A program made the translations under genes and the position numbers. The notes under the pieces are model-generated. The model worked only from the letters and a program-made list of their open reading frames with translations. It did not search any database and had not been told where the DNA came from. Below, piece after piece: positions 17,315 to 26,000 of a DNA stretch of 34,647 nt. The stretch lies in assembly GCA_020061355.1 (NCBI GenBank), contig JAGUYK010000031.1, positions 1 through 34,647 of the forward strand, given 5' to 3'. This stretch comes from Ignavibacteriales bacterium. Lineage in GTDB: Bacteria > Bacteroidota > Ignavibacteria > Ignavibacteriales > Melioribacteraceae. How positions within the stretch are numbered: position 1 is the stretch's first letter; every line of letters starts with the position of its first letter.

Positions 17315-17866
17315 ATGGAAATGAATTCACTTGGTTTAATTGAATTAACAAGTATTGCAGCCGGAATGCAGGCTTGCGATATCATGTTGAAAACATCAAG
17401 AGTGGAATTAATCCTATCGCGAACAATTTGTTCCGGTAAATATATGGTTTTGATTGGCGGGGATGTTGCAGAAGTTCAGTCGGCTGTTGATAATGCTGTC
17501 AATCAAATTGATTTTGCTGTAATAGATACATTTGTTATTCCAAATGTTCATAAAGATATTTTCCCTGCTTTATCGGGTCATTCAAATGTTAGTTTACTGG
17601 AAGCTCTTGGAATAATTGAATCCTTTTCAGTTGCTTCATTAATTGAGGGAGCTGATGCAGCCGTAAAAGCTGCAAATGTCAGGATTATTGAAATCCGGCT
17701 GGCAATGGCATTGGGAGGAAAAGCATTTTGTACAATTACAGGTGAAGTTGCAGCTGTACAAAGCGCTGTTGATTCCGGAGCCAAATTAATTGCAGATAAA
17801 GGTCTGCTTGTCAATAAAATTGTTATCCCGCAGCCGCGTCCTGAATTATTAAGTGAAATGATTTGA
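17315..17866 (+). CDS. pduT: PduT-like tandem BMC-domain shell protein
   Basis: This 183-residue protein contains two BMC domains (about 5-90 and 95-180), as in trimeric tandem-BMC shell proteins. The first begins LGLIELTSIAAGMQACDIML and the second ALGIIESFSVASLIEGADAA. PduT carries a [4Fe-4S] cluster at the trimer centre, held by a Cys in SKTICPGK; the same position here is SRTICSGK, with Cys39. The conserved ending (VIPQPRPEL) also fits PduT. It lies 52 bases after pduS, which encodes its known binding partner, with GAAAGGGAAAG upstream of the start. The stop codon is two bases from that of the convergent lipoprotein gene. Confidence 0.92.
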   Translation: MEMNSLGLIELTSIAAGMQACDIMLKTSRVELILSRTICSGKYMVLIGGDVAEVQSAVDNAVNQIDFAVIDTFVIPNVHKDIFPALSGHSNVSLLEALGIIESFSVASLIEGADAAVKAANVRIIEIRLAMALGGKAFCTITGEVAAVQSAVDSGAKLIADKGLLVNKIVIPQPRPELLSEMI

Positions 17867-17868
17867 AA

Positions 17869-18576
17869 TTATTTTTCAAACGGTGTTTTATCAACAATTC
17901 TCTTTGCTAAGCTATTAAGTCCTTCCATCATTTTGTTCTCAAGATTCATCTCGGGACTGTATCGTTCTTTTATTACCGCATTACCTGCTAAGACTACTTT
18001 TGTATTGTTATTATCATAAACGAAATATTTTGTTCGTATTGTAAAATTCAAACGATATAGTTTACGCGGGCTCAATTGCGGATCCAACCCAGGGAGTTTC
18101 TCTGCCGAAAAATATTTTGCCGGGTCTGAAGTATCGGTTTCTTCAAGTTCAAATGCAATCTTATAATCCTGAAAAAATAATGTGTATAGTATTCCTTCTA
18201 AATCATAATCTAAAGCCGACTTTGGAACCAACAATTCAATTGATTCCTCGGGGTTAATAACAAATGTTTTTGTTTCGAACTGGGGAGATGTTTTATAGGG
18301 CACCATTGTTACATTTTTGAAGTTACTTACCTTTTGCAAATTGAAGGGTAATTTGCCTAAATGCAATTCGTGATATGAAGTTCTTAATTTTCTTAAATTT
18401 TCTTCATTGAATAATTCGTAATCCTGCGATAAATCAATTTCATTAACTTTTGTCACAACCAATATCGAATTGGATGGCTCGTGATTTATTGATGGATCAA
18501 TATAAAACTTAGCAGGTGCGCACGATAGGAGGAAAGTAAAGCTTAAAAGAATACCGCAAATATTTATTCTAGTCAT
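17869..18576 (-). CDS. lipoprotein of unknown function
   Basis: This 235-residue protein has a signal peptide and lipobox LLSC (Cys19), with AAAGGGGAT upstream of the start. The mature part is mostly beta-strand-like, with no motif that I recognise. It is probably attached to the outer or inner membrane facing the periplasm. It is convergent with pduT, with only two bases between the stop codons. There is no clear link to the shell genes. Confidence 0.75.
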   Translation of the reverse strand: MTRINICGILLSFTFLLSCAPAKFYIDPSINHEPSNSILVVTKVNEIDLSQDYELFNEENLRKLRTSYHELHLGKLPFNLQKVSNFKNVTMVPYKTSPQFETKTFVINPEESIELLVPKSALDYDLEGILYTLFFQDYKIAFELEETDTSDPAKYFSAEKLPGLDPQLSPRKLYRLNFTIRTKYFVYDNNNTKVVLAGNAVIKERYSPEMNLENKMMEGLNSLAKRIVDKTPFEK

Positions 18577-18648
18577 TTTGATCCCCTTTTGTAATTACAA
18601 TTTGAATCTATTAAAAAAAATAGAGTTATAAAATGAAATTATCATGGG

Positions 18649-19056
18649 TTAAACTGAAGTATTCGATTTTTGCTTTCGTATTAAATAAAAAACAGATGGA
18701 GAAATTGTCGTCCATATTAGTATAACAACCCATAATCTTCCTTCCAATAGATTGTAATCATGCAGAAGTTTTTCCCACGAATTTCCCATAACATAATGTC
18801 CGAAAAGAAATTCGAAAATTACCGTCATTACAAGCCACATCAACCCTATTTTTATTGCCATAAGTGCAGATTCTATTTCCCATTTACCGGTTATGAACCA
18901 GATATAAATAGCAAAAAATGTAATTCCTGATATAACGGATAACTGATGAGAGCCTAATTCATCTGAAAAATTTGTAAAAAATAATTGTCTTATTGTACCG
19001 TTGATAATTGCGATAATTACCATTGGAAACCAGAGCAAAAAATATTTAACTAACAT
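18649..19056 (-). CDS. small integral membrane protein of unknown function
   Basis: This 135-residue protein has about four hydrophobic segments (near 2-20, 38-57, 64-88 and 108-127) and a short basic C-terminal tail (RKQKSN). An AAAGGA precedes the ATG. No family was recognised. It is on the same strand as the exported RidA gene upstream and the lipoprotein gene downstream, with gaps of 51 and 72 bases. Confidence 0.72.
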   Translation of the reverse strand: MLVKYFLLWFPMVIIAIINGTIRQLFFTNFSDELGSHQLSVISGITFFAIYIWFITGKWEIESALMAIKIGLMWLVMTVIFEFLFGHYVMGNSWEKLLHDYNLLEGRLWVVILIWTTISPSVFYLIRKQKSNTSV

Positions 19057-19107
19057 TTATAAAGTCCTTTGTTGGGAAACAAATACTCCTTTAATATTAG
19101 AAAAGGA

Positions 19108-19548
19108 TCATTTTACAGCAATACATTCAATTTCTATTAGTGCGTCTTTAGGAAGACGTGCGACCTGAATTGTTGAACGCGCCGGTTTATGACCCCCAAA
19201 TTCTTCTTCGTATATTTTATTCATTATCGCAAAATCATTTAAGTCGATCATGAAGACTGTACATTTAATAACGTTATTTAATTTAGCACCGGAGGCTTTT
19301 AAGACTGCCTTAATATTTCTGAAAACCTGTCGGGTTTGACTTTCAATATTATCGCCAACCATTTGATTGTTAGACGGACTTATTGCTATTTGTCCCGATA
19401 GAAACACAAATCCGTTTGCTTCCAATGCTTGTGAATATGGTCCTATAGCCTCAGGTGCCTCGTAAGTTTTTGTAATTTTTATTTTACTCTGTGCACTAAC
19501 TGTAAGTGATAATGATAATAAGCAGATGATAATAAGTTTCGACTTCAT
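19108..19548 (-). CDS. RidA/YjgF-family protein with signal peptide
   Basis: This 146-residue protein has a clear N-terminal export signal (residues 1-20, ending VSAQS), followed by a complete RidA domain. Conserved elements are AIGPYSQALEANGFVFLSGQ, the Arg of PARSTIQV (Arg124) and IEIECIAV with Glu141. In cytoplasmic RidA the Arg binds the carboxylate of reactive enamine/imine intermediates and water hydrolyses them. The presence of Arg124 suggests a catalytic protein acting in the periplasm. GAGGT lies upstream of the start. It is 42 bases downstream of the cupin gene on the same strand. Confidence 0.88.
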   Translation of the reverse strand: MKSKLIIICLLSLSLTVSAQSKIKITKTYEAPEAIGPYSQALEANGFVFLSGQIAISPSNNQMVGDNIESQTRQVFRNIKAVLKASGAKLNNVIKCTVFMIDLNDFAIMNKIYEEEFGGHKPARSTIQVARLPKDALIEIECIAVK

Positions 19549-19590
19549 AATAACCTCGGCGAAATAATTTCTTAATTAATGAATAGAACT

Positions 19591-19941
19591 TTATTCAAAT
19601 TCTTTTGGTACACCGCAAATAAAAACAAACGGATTGATCTCCGATCTATTTTTGTATTGATGCATTTCATTTGGAAGCACGAGTGCGAAATCCCCTTTCT
19701 TTAAATGTTTCTCATCACCTTTTGAATCAATTAGAACACCTTCTCCTTCAATAATATAATTTAATTGCTCATAATTATGGTTATGGAACGGCGTGTATCC
19801 GTTAGGTTCAACAGTAAAAACACGCAGGGAGAGATTCGGTGTCCCGTCATCCTTGGAAATTGGAATCTGTTTGGAAACATTCTGCGCACCTTGCATTGTT
19901 ACTACATTTTTCTTTACATCAGATATATTTATTACCTTCAT
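19591..19941 (-). CDS. cupin-domain protein
   Basis: This 116-residue single-domain protein carries the cupin motif 1 FHNHNYEQLNYIIEGEG, with His53 and His55 and Gln59 at the usual Glu position. Motif 2 is LKKGDFALVLPNEMHQYKN, with His94. These residues should bind a divalent metal in a beta-barrel. The chemistry and substrate cannot be assigned. It has no signal peptide, so it is cytoplasmic. It lies just upstream of the RidA-type gene and probably shares a transcript with it. Confidence 0.88.
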   Translation of the reverse strand: MKVINISDVKKNVVTMQGAQNVSKQIPISKDDGTPNLSLRVFTVEPNGYTPFHNHNYEQLNYIIEGEGVLIDSKGDEKHLKKGDFALVLPNEMHQYKNRSEINPFVFICGVPKEFE

Positions 19942-20072
19942 AGCAAAACCTTTTGATTTTTGTGAGCAAAATAATATAAAAGCATAGTTTCTTCAATAAA
20001 ACTATTTTTATATTGTCCTTTAAATGCAACAATGGTCATCTTAATAATGGGTTAAATTGTATCGAACCTGCT

Positions 20073-20600
20073 ATGAAAAAAAATACTAAAGTTACTTTAA
20101 TAGTACTTGCAATAATATTATGTGTTTACATGTTGGTTAAATATTTTCTAATTGGAACGGATAATGAAAATAATAATGATGAATTCGACAGAATGCTTGA
20201 ATCGGTTGCAACTGTTCTACTCGTCGATGATGTAGATAAATCGGTAGAATTTTATGAGAAGTATTTTGGTTTCCAATTGTACAGAATATTCCCTACGGAA
20301 GGCAAGGCGACATTGGCAGTAGTCGAACATAAAAAGAAGTATGTAATGTTTCAGGACAAGAAAGTATTTGAAGAAAAGAAACCGGAATATATCGGCGGGA
20401 CAATTTCTCCTTCATTTTCATTATTAATCGATGTTGATGATGCAAAAAACTTGTATGATAAATTGAAAGAGGAGCTGGAAATAGTACAGGAACTACAATT
20501 AATGTTTTACGGTCAATATGAATTTTCGGTTAAGGATTTAAACGGTTATATAATTACTTTTTCGGAAGATGGAAAAAGCAATAATCAAAAATCTTTTTGA
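20073..20600 (+). CDS. membrane-anchored VOC (glyoxalase/bleomycin-resistance) family protein
   Basis: From the ATG at 20073 this is a 175-residue protein with one N-terminal membrane segment (about 6-28) and a VOC-fold domain. The domain opens ATVLLVDDVDKSVEFYEKYF and ends VKDLNGYIITFSEDG, the two ends of the paired beta-alpha-beta-beta-beta modules. VOC proteins bind metals or small ligands, and this one would be tethered at the membrane. The open frame also extends upstream to a TTG at 20013; that would place 20 polar residues before the hydrophobic segment, so it is less likely. The 3' end overlaps the ABC permease gene tail-to-tail by 16 bases. Confidence 0.78.
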   Translation: MKKNTKVTLIVLAIILCVYMLVKYFLIGTDNENNNDEFDRMLESVATVLLVDDVDKSVEFYEKYFGFQLYRIFPTEGKATLAVVEHKKKYVMFQDKKVFEEKKPEYIGGTISPSFSLLIDVDDAKNLYDKLKEELEIVQELQLMFYGQYEFSVKDLNGYIITFSEDGKSNNQKSF

Positions 20601-22276
20601 ATAGAATTATATGCTGCCCGGATAAATACTCCTATCAGTAAAAAGGAAACAAAGGTAATCGGGATGAGTGGGTAAAGGATAGAAAGCATGTTGAATCCCC
20701 TGGTTAGCATTATAGCAAGAAAATAATTGCTCATCGGATTGAATAAAAGCAAAACAATAAAAAGTATATAAACAATATTTATAAGAAAAGTAATTGATGC
20801 ACCTTGTGAAGAGGAAAGTCTGATTGCATTTTTCTCCTTGTAATTTGCAAATAAACCGCCCATCCCCAGGTTAATAATAGCTATAGTTATAGATGCGATA
20901 ATGTTTACTACAAACGCCATTAATTCAATCTGCAATTCAAAACGATGATTTGAAAAATAACTTAGTCCTGTACTTATTAAAAGTATTATTATTCCCCATG
21001 AAGTGAGCTTCTTATTTATAATGTAATATCTATCTAACGGAGCAGATTTTAATTTCCAAAAGGATTCACCCTCAAGGCTGATTAATGGAAAAACAAATCT
21101 TAATGAGATAGTGGAAATTAAAAGAAGGTTAAACAGAAAAACAGAAAGGTAAATACCGGTTTGCAAATAGAAATTTCCTAATCCGACATATCGAATTCCG
21201 GCTACACTGAGAATGAATATCATAATCATAAATAGAAGGATCAGAAAATGGAGCCATTGACTTGGCTCCCTTACAAACATCCAGAAATCCTTTTTAATAA
21301 TTGACTCAGTCCTGGGAGAGAATAAAGAATTATTTAAAAATGAAAAGAATGATTTGCTGTTCTTTCTCAATGCAATATTGTCTGCAGTTAATTTTAGATT
21401 CATTAACCACGTTTTGAAGTACCAATGTTTACCAATACTGACAGCAATGGAAAATAATAAAATGGAACAACCAATTTGCAGTACAATTAAAGGAATAGCT
21501 TCACTTAAATTATTATTCGTAAGCCAGTATGCAGTTTCTGATAGCCAGTTATTTGGCAGAAATTTAATCAAAGGGGAGATTAGTTCTCTCAGATATTTAT
21601 CTTTATCAATTAACGGGTAAAAATTCATTACTGTTGTAGCGAGACTAACAGGGGAGTTGATTTTGAAAAAAATAAATACCACTGATAAATAAGTAAATAC
21701 TAATCCATATATCACTTTACGAGGATTAAATCTTGATGCAAGTTTAATTAGCAGCATAAGAATTATAACGCCTAATGATCCTGCACTAAACATAAATGGA
21801 ATAAAATTCAGAAAAATTAAAATTAGTAAATAAGTAAACTTTAGTTCGAAATATGATGCATATCCGGCAAGTACTGCGAGCAGAATGAACAGTAATGTAG
21901 ATGAACTATAGAAAAAATTATCAAGAAATTTCAGAATAAATACTTTAGAGGGGTTCAATGGTTTGGTAATTAGAAATCCAACCTCATTTGACTTATAAAG
22001 TGTTGAATATGAAACTAAAATATTACCGATGTTAATTGCCAAGAAGAAAATAAAAAGTATTATTGAAATAAACTCGTGAAGAAGAAACATCCCGATTTTA
22101 ATTTCAGATATCAGGAACCAGACGAATTTTTTTGTAAAGAAAAAAGCACCGCTTGCAAAAACTATATAAATAATTGAACTGCCAATATTTTTTAACAAAC
22201 CCGGTAGATCAAACCTAGTATTAAGACGAATGAAAATAATCAGCTTATACCTTAGTATGTGAAGTATCTGGTTCAT
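20585..22276 (-). CDS. ABC transporter permease (ABC-2-like exporter)
   Basis: This 563-residue integral membrane protein has at least ten hydrophobic segments spread along its length and no nucleotide-binding domain. Its start overlaps the stop of the ATP-binding gene by four bases, so the two should form one transporter. The size and topology resemble the large permeases of multidrug or lipid-type ABC-2 exporters; the substrate is unknown. It is the last gene of a minus-strand unit that starts with the triple-AAA protein. Its 3' end overlaps the VOC gene. Confidence 0.82.
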   Translation of the reverse strand: MNQILHILRYKLIIFIRLNTRFDLPGLLKNIGSSIIYIVFASGAFFFTKKFVWFLISEIKIGMFLLHEFISIILFIFFLAINIGNILVSYSTLYKSNEVGFLITKPLNPSKVFILKFLDNFFYSSSTLLFILLAVLAGYASYFELKFTYLLILIFLNFIPFMFSAGSLGVIILMLLIKLASRFNPRKVIYGLVFTYLSVVFIFFKINSPVSLATTVMNFYPLIDKDKYLRELISPLIKFLPNNWLSETAYWLTNNNLSEAIPLIVLQIGCSILLFSIAVSIGKHWYFKTWLMNLKLTADNIALRKNSKSFFSFLNNSLFSPRTESIIKKDFWMFVREPSQWLHFLILLFMIMIFILSVAGIRYVGLGNFYLQTGIYLSVFLFNLLLISTISLRFVFPLISLEGESFWKLKSAPLDRYYIINKKLTSWGIIILLISTGLSYFSNHRFELQIELMAFVVNIIASITIAIINLGMGGLFANYKEKNAIRLSSSQGASITFLINIVYILFIVLLLFNPMSNYFLAIMLTRGFNMLSILYPLIPITFVSFLLIGVFIRAAYNSIQKDF

Positions 22277-22998
22277 TCTTCATTAGTTAGTTTAATGAAA
22301 AGCTCTTCAAAATTATTATTCTTCTCGTCCTTCAATTTCCTTAATACTTCTAATTTATCATCAAAGATTATATTGCCTTTATTAATAATTCCAACCCTGG
22401 TGCATATTTCTTCAACTACATTTAAACTGTGTGTAGACATGAATATTGTTGTACCATTTTTAACAGAATCAGTAAAAAACCTTTTTACGATATACGCACT
22501 TTGAGGGTCGAGACCTATCATCGGTTCATCAACAATTATTAATTTTGGGTCATGGATAAAAGCAGATGCAATTACAATGCGCTGTTTCATTCCTTGAGAG
22601 TATTCTTCAGTTCTTTTATCAATCCAGCTTCCGATTTTTAGTAGATCAATCAAACCATCTATTTTATTTCTTATATGGTTTTTGGAGAGATTATATAAAC
22701 CACCGCAGAAAAATAAAAACTCACGTCCGGTTAATTTGTCATATAAAAATGGTTGATCGGGGATATAACCGAGGTTCATTTTTGATTCAATCGGGTTTAA
22801 CCAAACATCGTTACCATTAAGATAAATATTCCCTTCGGTGGGGGAAAGGAGTCCGGTTATCATTTTAATTGTTGTAGTTTTTCCTGCTCCATTTGGTCCA
22901 AGGAATCCGTAGAGTTCCCCTTTGTCAATCTGCAAGTTTATTTGATTAACGGCTCTGAATGAACCGAAATTTTTAGAAAGGTTTTCAATTTTTAACAT
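22273..22998 (-). CDS. ABC transporter ATP-binding protein
   Basis: This 241-residue nucleotide-binding subunit shows Walker A GPNGAGKT (34-41), the signature YSQGMKQR (about 130), Walker B LIIVDEPMIGLD (about 148) and the H-loop STHSL. The sequence is most like ATPases of ABC-2 exporters (YIPDQPFLYDKLTGREFL). It powers the permease encoded directly downstream, overlapping by four bases. It starts 18 bases after the end of the triple-AAA gene. Confidence 0.93.
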   Translation of the reverse strand: MLKIENLSKNFGSFRAVNQINLQIDKGELYGFLGPNGAGKTTTIKMITGLLSPTEGNIYLNGNDVWLNPIESKMNLGYIPDQPFLYDKLTGREFLFFCGGLYNLSKNHIRNKIDGLIDLLKIGSWIDKRTEEYSQGMKQRIVIASAFIHDPKLIIVDEPMIGLDPQSAYIVKRFFTDSVKNGTTIFMSTHSLNVVEEICTRVGIINKGNIIFDDKLEVLRKLKDEKNNNFEELFIKLTNEE

Positions 22999-23016
22999 AA
23001 GTAAAATGGTAAGTGA

Positions 23017-26000
23017 TCAAAATTTTACTGCTTCAACGTCTTCGAGTGTAATTATTTTAAGATCGTTATCGCTGGGGTTTAGCATACTAAGAATCCTCTG
23101 TTCCTGATTACTTATTGCAGAATAGAGAATACTCTTTGCAGCTTTTGAATTGTATGATTCTAATTTATGTTTTTCATCAAGTTCAGTAAAAATTTCTAAA
23201 AGTACTTGCAAAGCACCTTCGTCTAGAAAATACCCGTGGTTTTTTGCTATTTCATATGCTATAGAAAGTAGATTCCTCGGGTTGTAATCCTCAAATTCAA
23301 ATCGATGGGGGAATTTATCTTTAATTGCCGGATATTCTTTTATCAGATTTATTATGTTTTCTTCAGGACCTTCAAGAAATACAACCAGCTTCTCTCTGTA
23401 AAGATCAATTTTTCTACAGATTGTATCGAGAACAATTAAACCATTATCGTTCTCTTCCTGAATTAAAGTAAAAGCATCCTCGATAAATAATGTTCCGCCT
23501 ACTGCATCACGAATAATATCTTCTGTTTTTAAAATTGTTTGTTCAGGATATGCACCAATTAGATCTGCACGTTTAACTTCAATCAAATGACCTTTTTCTA
23601 GAACACCAAGTTCTTTGAGAATTTTACTTATTAATTTGGCAACCGTTGTTTTACCTGTTCCATCGTTTCCTATAAGCAGGGCATTATAATTCTTTTGAAT
23701 AACAAGGAGACCGCGCTCACGTTTCAACTGAGCTATTTTTGAACCGCTTATAAGTTTGAATACACTCTCTTTAACTTTTTCATGTCCGACTAAAGAGCTT
23801 AGTTGATCAATATATTCCTGAAGTTTTAGAGGATCGCCTTTAACTTGGTATTCGTTAGCCTGTGCTCGAATCTCAATGGCGTCTTTGATATCAGATAGTA
23901 CAATGGTATTTAAAGTATCCCCGTTTCTTTCCGATTGAGGAATGTCGGCAATTCTTAATAACATCTTTTGTTTTACAGATTCAAGAATATTCCTAACGAT
24001 TCTTGCGTTACCGAATTTTTTGTCGCGGTTTCTGTATAATTCATTAAAATGTTTTAATAGAGCTTCTTCAGCGTCCTGAGATATTTTTTTCTTATCGTTA
24101 TTTAAAGTTCGGTAAACAATTTCCATTAAGTCCTTAGGAGAATAATCGTCGAATGTAATCGACTTGCTGAATCTGGATTGCATCCCGGGATTACTGGCAA
24201 TAAATATTTTCATCTCGTCAGTGTATCCAGCGGCAATAACAATAAATTTATAACGTTCGTCCTCCATCCGTTTAAGGAGAATATCAATCGCTTCTTTTCC
24301 GAAATCACTGCTTGAACTGTCCCCTTTAATGAGTGCATAAGCTTCATCAATGAAAAGAGTTCCACCAAACGCTTTGTCAATCAATGCAGTCGTTTTTTCT
24401 GCAGTCTGTCCTACAAATCCTGCTACTAATCCCTGCCTGTCTGTTTCAACCAAATGTCCTTTCGATAAAACACCAAGTGAAGAGAATATTTTGCTGAATA
24501 TTCTAGCGACAGTTGTTTTTCCGGTACCAGGATTACCTAAGAACAAATAATGATTTCCAAATTTCTCGCGGAGGTCTTCACCTTGTTCGGCAAAATAACG
24601 GGCAAGTTTTACAAGATCATATATTTCTTTCTTAACGTTCTCAAGACCAACAAGATTATCTAATTCATTAAGAGCTTCTGCTAAACCTTCCTCATTTATA
24701 GTTAGAATGAATTTTTTTGAAGTAGTTTTCTGCAGAATTTGTTTCACATCATCTTCATTAATAGTATTAAGGATTTCTTTAGTTCGCTTATTTTCAGTAA
24801 GTGATACAACCCGTCTGCTTAGATTTATCTTTGCTTCATCCAATATATTTTTTACTAAACGGGCATTTCCAAAAGATTTATCACGTGCCCTGTAAAGTTT
24901 GATAAATTCTTTTTTGAGTAATTCTTCAGCTGAATTAGAAAGGATATATTCTTCTTTTAATAAATATAGTTTTAGAATTTGAAAAAGTTCTTGGGGAATA
25001 TAATCTTCAAAAATAAATGTGTGTGTGAATCTGGATTTTAATCCCGGATTGGAATTTAGGAAGGCATTCATCTCATCAGTATAACCGGCAGCAATAACAA
25101 CAAATTCACCTTTTTTATCTTCCATTCGCTTCAATAGAATATCTATTGATTCCTGACCGAAGTCCTGTCCGGTTCCGCCTTTCTTAATGAGGGTATAAGC
25201 TTCATCAATGAATAAGACGCCACCAACCGAATCGTTAATAATTTTTTCAGTCTTTTGAGCAGTCTCTCCAATATATTGTCCTACTAAACCTGATCGATCT
25301 ACCTCAATCACATGTCCGGATGGTAAAATTCCCATAGCTCTTAGTATTTCACCGAGAAGTCGGGCAATTGTAGTTTTTCCTGTGCCCGGGTTTCCTAAAA
25401 AGATAGCATTGATAGAAATTTTATCATCAGTTTTTAAACCGTGTTTTTTTCGTTCGCTAATAAATTTTAGATAGGAAATAAAATCACGAACAGTTTGTTT
25501 TATATTATTAAGTCCAATGTAAGAATCTAATTCATGAAGTAATTCATCGAGAGAACGTGTTTGAACTTTAGCTGTTTTACTCGAATCTATTGTCGTATCA
25601 TGTTTAATCTTTTGAGGGGGAGCAGGAATAACCATTTCCTCTTCAGGAAGACTGGTATCACCGATTCCAAATGTTCTTTCACCTATCTTAAAGTTATTAA
25701 TATAAATTTCTACTTTAGCCTGACCGGCGTTCCAAATGCCGGATTTATCGGAACCAATTGATTGCGCGAAGATAACCGAATCCCAATCTTTCGGTATATT
25801 CAGCTTGAAGTTATTCCTGCTGATCTCGAAATCGTTTAAATACCATACAGCATCACAATTATATAACTTATCAACTCTGCCGTACAACCGATTGTTGAAA
25901 ATAACTTCCACTCCGATCGAAGGCATGTTCTTGTTTACGTGTTTATAAAAATTCCTTACATGAATTCTGGAGTCCTTTAATGAATCGAATATTTTTATTG

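Noticed and set aside
17862-17880. A 7-base perfect stem (TTTGAAA/TTTCAAA) over the convergent stops of pduT and the lipoprotein gene
   Set aside because: The stem is almost wholly A/T and has no proper T-run on either side, too weak to call a terminator.
20013-20072. An upstream TTG start for the VOC protein
   Set aside because: It would place 20 polar residues ahead of the membrane segment and has no ribosome binding site; the ATG at 20073 gives a normal anchor.
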